Assembly (NCBI RefSeq): GCF_040869045.1
Contig: NC_090319.1
Coordinates: 260,478,897 to 260,542,896, forward strand
Reading direction: 5' to 3'
Origin: Eurosta solidaginis
Taxonomy: Eukaryota; Arthropoda; Insecta; Diptera; Tephritidae
DNA: 64,000 bases
Below the pieces are notes generated by a model. That model saw nothing but the letters and a program-made list of their open reading frames with translations, did not search any database and was not told where the DNA came from. Position numbers and translations under genes: made by a program. Positions within the stretch are counted from its first letter, which is position 1. Every line of letters starts with the position of its first letter. Positions 10,893 through 21,014 of this stretch are shown piece by piece.

Positions 10893-13090
10893 ATTCCCTC
10901 CTATATCATCATCATCATCATCCTCCTCAACTCCTATTGGAGCATAGGGCCTCGACCACCGACTTAAATCTTATTCTGTTAGGTGCAGTTCTTGTAATGT
11001 CATTCCACGTATATCCTGCGTCTTCGAGTTCTTTATCCACAGTTCTGCGCCAAGTTTTCGCAGGTGCACCAGGTCGCCGGCTTCCTTGTGGATTCCATCG
11101 CAATGCTTGTCTGGCTATATTTACTGGAGGTCTTCTGAGAGTGTGACCAATCCACGACCATTTACGCTTGGTTATTTCTGTGGTAGCCTTAGGTTGATTT
11201 GTTCTAGACCATAAGTCGTCATTTGAAATTCTTTCCGGCCATCGAATTTTCAGGATTCGGCGCAGACATTTATTAATAAAAACTTGTAGACGTTTCTGAA
11301 TTGAAGTTGAGCTTTTCCACGTCTCGCAAGCATAAAACAGTACTGATTTAACATTCGAATTAAACAGTCGAAGCTTCGTTTTTAAAGATATTTGGCTGGA
11401 CCTCCACACGTTTGCCAGTTGCCCAAAAACCATTCTTGCTTTGTTTATGCGAGACTGAACGTCCTCATCTGCACCGCTCTTATTTGAGACAATACTACCA
11501 AGATAAACAACGGACTCTACACCTTCGATTTCATTTTCGTCAACCGTAAGCGTCAATGGCCTTGATGAAATACTATAGCCGCATCTTATGACTTTGGTTT
11601 TCGCTGTATTGATGCTTAGTCCGGCCTCCTTTGCATGTGTGTTGACAGCTTCTAAATTGTGTTGAAGGTCAGTACTTCTGTGGCTTAGCAGACAGACATC
11701 GTCTGCATATTCTAAATCCCCTAGCTGAGTGAAAGGCGTCCACTGTACACCGTGTCCACCATTTTCTGCGTTCCTCATAATCTCGTCTAATGCCAAGATA
11801 AACAAGAGCGGGGAGAGTATGCATCCCTGTCGCACCCCGCTTTTAATTTCGAAGGGTTCTGAGAGGCGCCCATCGTGACTGACCCGGCACTTAAATTCGG
11901 CATACATTGCCTTTATAATGTTGATTATTTTATTGGGCATCCCTCGTTTTCGCAGTATTTCCCAAATATATTTCCTGTCGAGACTATCAAAAGCCTTTTT
12001 AAAGTCGATAAAAAGTAAATAAGCTGATGTTCTGTATTCACAGCATTGTTCAACAATGATTCGGACGGTATTTATTAGATCAACACAGGATCGGTTTTGT
12101 CTAAAGCCAAACTGATTTTCTCTTAGAGTTCGATACACCGCCTCTTCAATTCGGGACAGTAAGATCGTGGAGAACACTTTGCTAGGAATCGAGAGTAAGG
12201 TGATACCTCTGTAGTTGTTACAATCAGAGGTATCTCCCTTTTTTGCGACTTTTACAAGTATGCCTTCATTCCACTGACGAGGGTAGGATTCTTCTTCCCA
12301 TACCTGACGGAAGATTGGAAGTAAGGTTTCAGCTGCGGTATCTGGATCTGCTATGAGGTATTCAGCATATATGTCATCAGTTCCTGGGGCCTTGCCCTTT
12401 TTTAAGGACTTGATTGCTGAAATTATTTCATTTTTCGTAGGGGGCGCGCTGTTTACCCCATTGAAGTGGGGTTGGCTGTTGTAGTTTGCAGCAATAGTGT
12501 TGGAATTTAAGGTCGCTTCACCTACAGGATTATTTAATACTTTCTTGAAGTGTTCCACCCATACACTCATTTGTTGTTCGCTTTCAGTAATAAGATTTCC
12601 GTTTAAGTCTTTTACTGGTTTTTGACCACTCCTGTATTTTCCGGTGAGTTCCCTACTAATCTCATAGAGTTCCCTCATATTATTTAATCTGGCTGCCGTT
12701 TCAGCTCGACTTGCTAATGTGTCAGCCCATTCCCTCTTGTCTTTTCTAGCAGACTTCTTAATTTGCTTGCATTTTTCTTTATACCTTGCGGCTAACTGCC
12801 TTGCTTCCTCCGTGTCATTGTTGTTCGTCCGTCTGAGAAGCGATTCTTTAATTTTCCGCCGCTGTTCAATAAGTGTCCACGTATTATTTGTTAGCCATAC
12901 TTTCTTTGCTTTGTTTTTGTGTCCAAGGATACTGCTACCAAGTTCTTGGTAGATATTATTAACGGAGTCTAGCCTGTCACCTGTACTACCACTCATGTTT
13001 ACCTGTTCAACACGTTCGCGTACTGCGGCATTAAAGGCATTTTGATATTCTTCATGCTTTAGTTTCTCAATATCAATTTTCTTGCTAATT
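10893..13090 (-). mobile_element. 5'-truncated RTE-like LINE
   Basis: The minus-strand element has its 3' end at the left, marked by a GAT trinucleotide tail (plus-strand ATC run, about 10906-10921), and a single open frame. The open frame continues upstream of the first Met to about 13090, where a stop appears and similarity is lost. The N-terminal endonuclease is absent, so the copy is truncated at its 5' side as expected of incomplete target-primed reverse transcription. No clear target duplication was found in the AT-rich flanks. Confidence 0.8.
10927..12996 (-). CDS. RTE-type LINE reverse transcriptase (endonuclease lost)
   Basis: The 689-residue frame is unbroken. Motifs in order: KGKAPGTDDIYAEYL (about 200), NNYRGITLLSIPSKVFS (about 260), ENQFGFRQNRSC (about 293), the catalytic LLFIDFKKAFDSLD (about 328), GVRQGCILSPLLF (about 387), the catalytic EYADDVCLL (YADD about 430), VVYLGSIVS, and the late KWSWIGHTLRRPP (about 613) typical of RTE-type proteins. 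Residues upstream of the first Met (KKIDIEKLKHEEYQ, to about 13090) continue the same frame, so the true start was upstream and has been lost. The RT domain retains its aspartates, but without endonuclease or promoter the copy should be immobile. It may be a recent insertion, given the absence of stops. Confidence 0.85.
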   Translation of the reverse strand: MSGSTGDRLDSVNNIYQELGSSILGHKNKAKKVWLTNNTWTLIEQRRKIKESLLRRTNNNDTEEARQLAARYKEKCKQIKKSARKDKREWADTLASRAETAARLNNMRELYEISRELTGKYRSGQKPVKDLNGNLITESEQQMSVWVEHFKKVLNNPVGEATLNSNTIAANYNSQPHFNGVNSAPPTKNEIISAIKSLKKGKAPGTDDIYAEYLIADPDTAAETLLPIFRQVWEEESYPRQWNEGILVKVAKKGDTSDCNNYRGITLLSIPSKVFSTILLSRIEEAVYRTLRENQFGFRQNRSCVDLINTVRIIVEQCCEYRTSAYLLFIDFKKAFDSLDRKYIWEILRKRGMPNKIINIIKAMYAEFKCRVSHDGRLSEPFEIKSGVRQGCILSPLLFILALDEIMRNAENGGHGVQWTPFTQLGDLEYADDVCLLSHRSTDLQHNLEAVNTHAKEAGLSINTAKTKVIRCGYSISSRPLTLTVDENEIEGVESVVYLGSIVSNKSGADEDVQSRINKARMVFGQLANVWRSSQISLKTKLRLFNSNVKSVLFYACETWKSSTSIQKRLQVFINKCLRRILKIRWPERISNDDLWSRTNQPKATTEITKRKWSWIGHTLRRPPVNIARQALRWNPQGSRRPGAPAKTWRRTVDKELEDAGYTWNDITRTAPNRIRFKSVVEALCSNRS

Positions 13091-13860
13091 TTTTATAAAA
13101 ATAATAAATATATAAAATAAATAAAAAAATAAAAAATGTGGACTTGTAGCCAATTTATCAAGAAATTGCGGTGTGGGTTTATAAGGACCTCCTTTGAGCA
13201 AGCAATTGACAAACCTGTATGTTTTTCAAAATGTTCTGAGCAAACCTACGGACACTTAAGAAGGCTATATTCACTTGCTTTGCATACTTCGATCCATGTT
13301 TCTTCCGCCAAAACAATTTTCAGTTTCGTATTAAAATATTTCCAAGGCTCATTTTTTTTCTTTTTTATTTAAAATAACTATGAAAGAAATTTAGTCGTAT
13401 TCGTTATTATGAAATCCACCAAAATTTGAAAAAATCGTAACATTTTTCAATCTGGTAGCTTGTTTTTGGTGTAATTGTTATTGTCCCCGCAAAAGTCAAG
13501 TGGCTAACGCACACTAAATGGAACTACCTCCATTTTTTGTATCATGCTACAAATAGTTGGAAAATTTATCAAAATCTTAGTTTCATTATGCAAATGTCCA
13601 TTGAAAACTAAATTATCATTACAAACAAAATTTTTTTAATTTCCAAATTATTTCGACATTTTGTATTTTTTCGGCCCTTTTTATTGCGAAATTTTTTTAA
13701 GTTTCGCCAAAAAAAATTTCCACATAAAAAAAATTTTAAAATTCGACATTTTCTTTTTAATAATTATTGTATGGCTATTAATTTTAACAAAACACAAGCA
13801 TCCTACAGCAGTCTCTCAAAACCGTTGCGATCGATGCTGTTCTTTACAAGAAAAACAGTA
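13091..13860. other. AT-rich spacer
   Basis: Simple A/T-rich runs (about 13090-13135) are followed by unremarkable sequence. No gene or family member was recognised. Confidence 0.45.
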
Positions 13861-13991
13861 GGGGAAATTAGGTTTGGTTGTTGTTGTTGTAGCGATAAGG
13901 TTGCTCCCCGAAGGTTTTGGGGAGTGTTATCTATGTGATGGTTGTTGTTGTTGTTGTAGCAATGCTCGCCCCACCTAATAGCCGCGACCGA

Positions 13992-15613
13992 TCACAAATT
14001 GTCATCAATATCCTCTAACGGGAGTCCAAGGAAACTTGCCGTTTCAACAGGGGTGGACCATAAGGAAAGGGGTGTTAGAGGCGTTGGTTCCACATTACAA
14101 TTAAAGAGATGGTTGGTGTCATGTGGGGACACATTGCAAGCAGGGCATACATTTTGTATGTCGGGGTTGATTCTGGATAGGTAAGAGTTTAACCTGTTAC
14201 AGTATCCAGAACGAAGTTGAGCAAGAGTGACACGCGTTTCCCTGGGGAGTATGCGTTCCTCTTCTGCGAGTTCTGGATATTTTTCTTCAAGTACTGGATT
14301 CACCGGGCAATTCCCGACATAAAGGTCCGACGCCTGTCTATGGAGTTCACCAAGGACCTGCTTGTGTTTTTCCGCTTCATACGGCTGGGTTCTCAGGTGC
14401 CGTATTTCCTCAAAATGCTTACGGAGATGACTCCTTAGGCCCCTAGGCGGTGCTGGTTCGTCAATCAGATGTCTGTTGGGATGCCCAGGTTTCTGGGTAT
14501 TCAACAGAAACTGTTTGGTCAGCATCTCATTTCTCTCCCTGATGGGGAGTATTCTCGCCTCATTATGCAGATGGTGTTCTGGGGACATAAGAAGACAGCC
14601 CGTGGCGATTCTGAGAGCAGTATTTTGGCAGGCCTGTAGTTTCTTCCAGTGGGTGGTTTTTAGGCTTGGCGACCATATGGGTGACGCGTAGCACGTAATC
14701 GGCTGGCTAATTGCTTTGTATGTGGTCAAGAGCGTTTCTTTATCTTTTCCCCAGGTACTGCCAGCAAGGGATTTGAGGATTTTATTACGGCTCTGAATTC
14801 TTGGAACAATTGCGGTTGCGTGCGCACCACCTGATCAAACGTCACACCCAAGATTTTGGGGTGTAGGACAGTCGGTAGCGTAGTGCCATCGACGTGGATG
14901 TTCAATATGGTCGACATTTGGGGCGTCGATGTTGTAAATAAGGTCGCGGAAGATTTAGTCGGTGACAATGACAGGTTTCGCGAGGCGAAAAAACTGGAGA
15001 GATCAGGGAGATAGCCGTTTATTTTATTGCATAGCTCATCGATCTTTGGGCCTGGGCCTGTGGCCATTATTGTGCAGTCATCGGCGTAGGAAACGATTGT
15101 GACTCCTTCCGGTGGTGAAGGTAGCTTAGATATGTAGAAATTAAACAAAAGCGGGGATAGGACACCACCCTGTGGCACCCCTTGTTTAATTCTCCTTTGT
15201 TTTGATGTTTCGTTTCTGAATTGCACCGATGCCTGCCGACCACCCAGATAATTTGCGGTCCACCTTTTAAGACATGGAGGAAGGGTAGACCCTTCCAGGT
15301 CTTCCAGTAACGAGCCATGGTTGACCGTATCAAAAGCTTTTGATAGGTCTAACGCTACGAGTACTGTTCTATGGTGGGGATATTGATTCAAACCGCAATT
15401 TATCTGGGTGCTAATGACATTTAGCGCGGAGGTAGTGCTATGGAGTTTTCTGAAGCCATGCTGATGAGGGGCTAGCTGCAAATGTGCTTGGAAATGAGGG
15501 AGCAAAATGGCTTCAAGCGTCTTTGCCACTGGCGATAGGAGAGATATCGGACGATATGACTCACCTACGTTAGCTGGTTTCCCAGGCTTTAGTAGCGGGA
15601 CCACCTTGGCCAT
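13992..15613 (-). pseudogene. LINE family A reverse transcriptase and C-terminal region, frameshifted
   Basis: Two minus-strand frames (14726-15613, then 13992-14729) together cover RT and the C-terminal region. The first has PISLLSPVAKTLEAILL, HQHGFRKLHSTTSA, the catalytic LVALDLSKAFDTVNHGS, IKQGVPQGGVLSPLLFNFY and the catalytic IVSYADDCTIM. A deletion near 14832 of about ten bases present in the copy at 58500 ends it. The second has TYKAISQPITCYASPIWS and a terminal zinc knuckle CPACNVSPHDTNHLFNC. There is no RNase H domain. The stop is close to the 3' tail, leaving a 3' UTR of only about 50 nt. It belongs to the Jockey/CR1 superfamily in style; the clade is not settled. Confidence 0.82.
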
Positions 15614-16137
15614 TTTCCATTTCTCGGGTATGACAAAGGTGGAAAGAGACAGGTTGAAGACAAATATTTGAAACCCTCTTTCCCTAGGTTTTTAAGCATC
15701 GGCATGGCTATGCCGTCTGGGCCCACTGCTTTGGATGGTTTAGCGCGACCAATGGCGTCCTCAACCTCTCTAGCGGTGATGGTAATTGGTGACGCGCTGA
15801 GTTTGTGTTTATGTGCACGTCTATTGGCTCTCCGTATCTTTGTCGACCGTAGGATGCATTATATATTGTCGGCAGAAAGCGCTCGCGCATTTTTTCGCAT
15901 CCGACAGCACCTTATCGCCAAAGGCGATGGAAACTTTGTCTTTGTGCTTAGTCGGATTCGATAGGGACTTTACGGTGGACCAAAGTTTACCTACACCGGT
16001 AGAGAGGTTACAACCTCTTAGGTGCTCTTCCCATTTCGCCCGCTTGTGTTCGTCCACAAGCAATCTGATGCGTTGGTTTATATCCCTTATTTGCGGGTCG
16101 CCTGGATCAAGCTGTCTTATAAGGTCGCGTTCCCTCG

Positions 16138-17955
16138 CTAAGCTCGCGGCCTCCGCCGGGAAGTGGGCCGGATTTCGGGAATTCTCCCGGCGGGAATGAA
16201 ATGTGCCGAGGCGGATTCAATGACCTTACGGATGGCACGCTCCCCTTGGCGGGCATCAGTCGGGATAGGGAGGGCAGCAAAGCTGCTGTCTGTTGCAGAT
16301 TTATATTCTTCCCACTTTCCTTTTTTGAAGTTTATGAAATTGCGTTTTTCGGTGACGATGAAGTCGGCGGTACGCTCGAACGAAATAAGTATGGGCAGGT
16401 GGTCGGATGCCAATGTTACCATCGGCTGCCAGTTGACGCAGTTTACGAGTTCTGCGCTCACGATTGAGATATCTGGCGAGCTATGACAGCTTCCTACCAT
16501 ACGTGTGGGGGCGTCTCCGTTAATTGTGCAGAACGTCGTTTCGTCTATTTGATCCGCCAACATCTCACCCCTACTGTCCGCCCGCAAGTTTGAATGCCAT
16601 AGGTCGTGATGGGCATTGAAATCGCCTAAGATAATGCGATTGTTGCCAGTGAGTAAGGCCTCGATATTAGGGCGGTATCCACTGGGGCAACAGGTGACAG
16701 GAGGGATGTAGATGTTGATGATTTCTAGATTTGCATCGCCTGACCGGACAGATAGGCCTTGACGTTCTAAGACATTGTCACTGCGGTCGATGCCAGGATC
16801 AAATATATGATATTGCAAAGAGTGGTGTATAATAAACGCGAGGCCGCCTCCATTTCCGCCCTCGCGGTCTTTCCTGTGGACATTATAACCAGAGCAGGTC
16901 TGCAATGCAGATCTTGCTGTGAGTTTAGTCTCTTGAATCGCAGCAATGCGGATGTTGTGCCGCTTCATGAAATCGACTATCTCCGTAATCTTCCCAGTTA
17001 GTCCATTACAGTTGAACTGCAGAATTCTGAAGTGCATGAGGGGTGACGCCGCCACTCTAGGGGTAAGTGAGGGGTGACTACGCCTAGGTTGTGGAAGGCC
17101 AGGACGCAATTGCTGTTGTGGCCTTGGGACTGGGCGCCCTTGGGCAAGCATTGGGGTACCCGGATGATTTGGGTTTGCGACCTGGCAACATGGCGCGATG
17201 AAACCCGTCGAGGGGTTGCCGTCGCGGAGACCAGAACATCTAGGAAAGTGGCACCACCCAAGGCAGGAGCTGCATTGAGCGGATGTCGCAGACCTATATA
17301 TTCTGTGCTGGCAGACGGTGCAAACGGAGGCAGGGACTAAGAGTCTGTTTCCCTGACCTGCACGATTGCTGCCAGAAAAGAGGGGAGGAGAAGAAGACGG
17401 GGGCAGGGGCTGATGCTCAGCATTGCTACCAGCTCTACTACGAAGGTAGTAGTTATGAGTGGTATCAGCTGTTTGAGTTGTTGGCGCCGTGGGGCGCGAG
17501 CAGCAGCGGGTACTTGTTGTGGCTTGCTGAGCAGCGAAGCTGCTGGAAGGTAGTGGGGATACGCTTAGGCGTAGACTACGGGACGCCCTTGGGCGTGAGC
17601 AGCAAGGAGCCACAAAAGATTTATAAAAGTTACGTGGACGTCGGGTTTTGGGATCAAGCCCAGAACAACCTGTCCGATGCAACCATCCCTTGCACGAGAC
17701 ACACTGAACAGAGTATGACCGTCCTAAAAAGATTCTTTTCTGGCAAATGCAGCAAAACCATTTCTCAGGACCGGGGTGAGGAGACGGACCCGGATTGGGT
17801 TCGATACCTTCCCGGAGTAAGAGAATATGTAGCAGTCCTGCTGCAAGGAGCTGCTGGGAGGATGACAATTTGTGGGAGGGACGAAACAAATTAAATGGGG
17901 TCACACTGAAATGACAGTCCTTGGTCGGGAAAAATCTCGAGTCGCTCCGGTACAT
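16138..17955 (-). pseudogene. LINE family A: 2A-like peptide, two PHD-like fingers, AP endonuclease
   Basis: The likely start is the ATG at 17955, only about 18 nt from the element's 5' end; the open frame also runs upstream to 18009 into the SINE. A hydrophobic stretch (QQLLAAGLLHILLL) leads into EGIEPNPGP (17785-17808 codes GIEPNPGP), a 2A-like ribosome-skipping motif. Two cysteine-rich fingers follow: CCICQKRIF...CVSCKGWLHRTGC and CTVCQHRIY...CSSCLGWCHFPRC, both ending in APCC. Then comes an apurinic-type endonuclease with LQFNCNGL, AIQETKL, GGGLAFIIHH, ILGDFNAHHDLW and ASDHLPI. The endonuclease nicks target DNA and the fingers may bind nucleic acid or protein. The frame ends at 16138 through a 1-bp loss relative to the copy at 59860, so RT is out of frame. 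Confidence 0.85.
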
Positions 17956-18307
17956 AGAACCGACTGCCTTGGGATACAGATCCGGTACGCTCCGGTAACA
18001 CAGCACCATTGAGGTCCTAGCCCGACCATCTCGGGAACGATTTATATGGCCACATTAAACCTTCAGGCCATCCCTCCCTCCCCACCCACTCCCAGCTAGG
18101 GGTCGCTAGAACCTCGTCTGTTAGTCAAACAGGATTCGCCGCGGATAGGTGAGGTTGACAATTGGGTTTGGAGAAGCTATATATTGCGCTGGCAACCTGT
18201 AGGGTTGCGCTACACAGCCCCTTGAATCTGGTATTTTAGTGGCCTCTTACGACAGGCATACCTACCGCGGATATATTCTGACCCTCTAACACACTGGTGG
18301 GGAAATT

Positions 18308-19858
18308 GTTTAGTCCGAATGCAGTCTGCAAGAAATGCTTGTGCCCCTTCCATAAATGAATATATGTATGTAATTCCAACGGAAAGATAGTATATTAATA
18401 ACTTTATCCAATAATTAAATGATCTTTTTAATTGTTGCGTTCAAGCATTTATTGGGACACAATTTCCGCATATTTATTGTTATGTAGTATGAAATGCATG
18501 TACATATTTCTCCACATATTTTTGAAGTAAATATAATTAAAGAACATAGTTATTTTTCTTAAAACCGGGCATGCCCGAGATTGACTTGAGTCCAAAGTGC
18601 ATTCAGTTTATAATTGGCATCTCAAATGAAGTGGTTGGTAATTTGACTATTTATATCCATTTAGGATTCCTTAGAAGAACCAATAGTACTTAATGATTGA
18701 CTTCTGCAATACCGAGTAACTATGTTTGCAAAGGAAAAAGTATCCCTCTTGTTAGTAATTTTAAAATGCAAGCAACTGCACTGCAAAGTGCATTTAAAGA
18801 ATGTGGAAGTTCTAAGCGTTAAGATCCATAAAATAAACAAAACTTATGGTTATTTCTTCTACATAAAGTATTTGATCTAACCCAAACTATCTGATATTTG
18901 TTAAAATTAGTTATACATTAATGTTAGGCGTTGTTTCAATGTTTTCCGATTCCATTTTGCTATTTAGTGAGTTTGTGCTGGGCCATGACCATTCCCCCCA
19001 GTACATTAACATATTAAATGCAAGATAGTCGAAACGTTTGCTTGTCCACTATTTTATTTCTTTGTATGTTTGTACATATATGCACGCTTTATAAGAACCT
19101 GTTTTAATGCATTAACTAGGACGGTTTGGTATTGGCGATACGAAAAATGCTAGAATTTTTGTTTAGATTACATAATTTCCAGTAGTACGACTATTCGCCT
19201 TTGCAGGAATATGCATATATGTATTATTTACTCAAATATTTATATCTGAATAATGTAGATACTATTTGATAACAAAGTATATATATACATGCCTGATTTT
19301 ATGCAAGCGACTGCTTCTTCCGCCTTTACAATTTTAGGCTTTCGTGGCAGTGGATGGGTAATTTCGTTAGTGGTTGTGAAGTAATGATTAACCAGTGTTG
19401 GTGCAATCTTGCATGGTCCAGTAAGGCGGTTAAATTGCTTCCCTAGCATTTTGGCCATATTCAATATATTTTGCAATGCTACACTGTCTTAAGGATATAT
19501 ATCAAAAATTTCAGATATTTTGGAGTAGAAAACTTTCTCCAGAATGCTCTCGTTTTTTTAATTAATTTATTACAAATTTATTTTGCACACAATTTATAAA
19601 TTTCTTTTCAAATAATTTATTTTGTTTAACAACGTAATCCGACCCACAAAACAAAGCTTTTTCTACTCAGCAAAGATTCTGATTAGAATTGAAATGACAC
19701 ATAAATGACAGCACGTGATGTGCTGCCATGTGTTTGTGATTATAAATTATAAGCGCGACACAAATGATTTTTGATGCAGCGCATGCACTGACAGATGAGT
19801 ATATTGTACGTATTTGCATGGAAAAAAGCGCGTTACCAGCGCCATGTGATATGCAAAG
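18308..19858. other. AT-rich spacer without recognised features
   Basis: No gene, repeat partner or RNA was recognised. A 12-bp palindrome CGGGCATGCCCG lies near 18567; the short frame at 19240-19476 has no family match. Confidence 0.45.
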
Positions 19859-19866
19859 GAGCCAAC

Positions 19867-20160
19867 CATTGTGGATAAAACAAGTGTGATAACTTCCGGA
19901 TAAACGTTAAAATTACAAATAGAACCGGATGATAAGATATTACACTTATTTTATCCACAATGGAAAGGATGTTCAAGATGGTTACTCTTTAGCGTTTTGA
20001 CAGGTTGTTCAATTTGGCAGCGCATAGAAAGAGGATCACAATGAGACCACGATCATTGTGAATCAATGATCACAATGACCACGATAGTCAATTAAAAATC
20101 AGGTAATTTTGTAATTTTGACGATTATGCAGAAGTTATCACACTTGTTCTATCCGCAATG
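19867..20160. mobile_element. hAT-like MITE, 294 bp
   Basis: The left end CATTGTGGATAAAACAAG and the right end, read inward, CATTGCGGATAGAACAAG are inverted repeats of about 30 bp with two mismatches. They are flanked by 8-bp duplications GAGCCAAC (19859-19866) and GAGTCAAC (20161-20168), one mismatch. The interior repeats ATCATTGTGA/TCACAATGAT words and codes for nothing. The 8-bp duplication points to hAT. Confidence 0.78.
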
Positions 20161-20418
20161 GAGTCAACTTTCAACCTTTGTTGCAAGCGAAGCATTCATG
20201 AGGTAATAGTCTAGAACAGGGGTCGACTGCAAACACGCATCCAAAAATATCGAGAGAGGTGTCAAAGACGTATATTGACCTCGACAACAATAATCCGAAG
20301 GTGGAAAATAAAAATTTTAATTCGTTCAAAAGATAACGAAAAACTGAAAAAGGACACCTCCGAAGCCGGGGGTGGGATCTATAGTATTTTTGCGTAGAAC
20401 ACCTTTCTACGATGGCGG

Positions 20419-20728
20419 TTGTGTAGCGCAATATATAGCTTCTCCAACCCAATTGTCAACCTCACCTTCGAGCGGCGAGTCCCGTTTCACTAACAGACGA
20501 GGTTCTGGCGACCCCAAGATCCTCATGGAACTTGGGGGTGGGGAGGGAGGGATGGCCTGAAGGTTCAATGTGGCCATATAAATCGTTCCCGAGATGGTCG
20601 GGCCAGCACCTTAATGGTGCTGTTTTACCGGAGCGTATCGGATCTGTATCCGACAAAGGACCATCACATCGATAACACTCCCCAAAGCCTTCGGGGAGTA
20701 ACCTAATCGCTACAACAACAACAACAAC
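20419..20728 (+). mobile_element. SINE, 5'-truncated, plus strand
   Basis: The sequence matches the intact SINE at 54056-54471 but lacks the first part of the head (the GTCGTAAGAGGCGACTAA segment). It ends in (CAA)n. The duplication ATGGCGG lies at 20412-20418 and 20729-20735. The insertion is in the hAT-like MITE. Confidence 0.85.
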
Positions 20729-21014
20729 ATGGCGGCCTTTGTCCGCGCTTATTCAAAATAACCCTGTCTGGGGCACCAATGGGGTGGGATCAAAATTAAA
20801 TTCGTGCAAAATCCCTTTTTAAGCAAATTTTTTTTCAGTGCACAACAACATTATAAAAACCACATGGAAAAATGCTTCCCAAGACAGCCGGTTCTATGTA
20901 CCGGAGTGACTCGGGATTTTTCCCGACCAAGGGCTGTCATTTCAGTGCAACCCCATTTAATTTGTTGCGTCCCTGCCACAAATTGTCATCCTCCCAGCAG
21001 CTCCTTGCAGTGGG

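Larger units (their letters stand above)
13942..17973 (-). mobile_element. LINE family A, copy 1, near full length
   Basis: At 4032 bp it nearly equals the copy at 57636-61669 (4034 bp). The minus-strand 3' end is GCTACAACAACAACAACAA. The 5' end is CCCAAGGCAGTCGG, lacking only a few bases (GCTTC...) present in the other copies. It encodes zinc fingers, endonuclease and RT in series. The frame is broken by small deletions (for example about 14832, 15664 and 16166), found by comparison with the other copy. The SINE at the insertion point has lost about 11 bp instead of being duplicated. Confidence 0.88.
13870..18298 (-). mobile_element. SINE split by a LINE insertion
   Basis: 13870-13941 is the 3' end of a SINE (minus strand, (CAA)n tail) and 17974-18298 is its 5' portion. 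Together they match the intact SINE at 54056-54471. The outer flanks carry the duplication GGGGAAATT (13861-13869 and 18299-18307), confirming that both halves came from one insertion. The LINE copy at 13942-17973 sits between them. Confidence 0.85.

Noticed and set aside
10342..13540. AGGTAGTTCCA near 10342 and its complement near 13530 as ends of a transposon around the RTE LINE
   Set aside because: Only about 11 bases match and the flanks differ; no duplication.
15668..16486. Several plus-strand frames of 98-128 residues
   Set aside because: They overlap the minus-strand LINE coding region in other frames and recur at 59190-60179 for the same reason.
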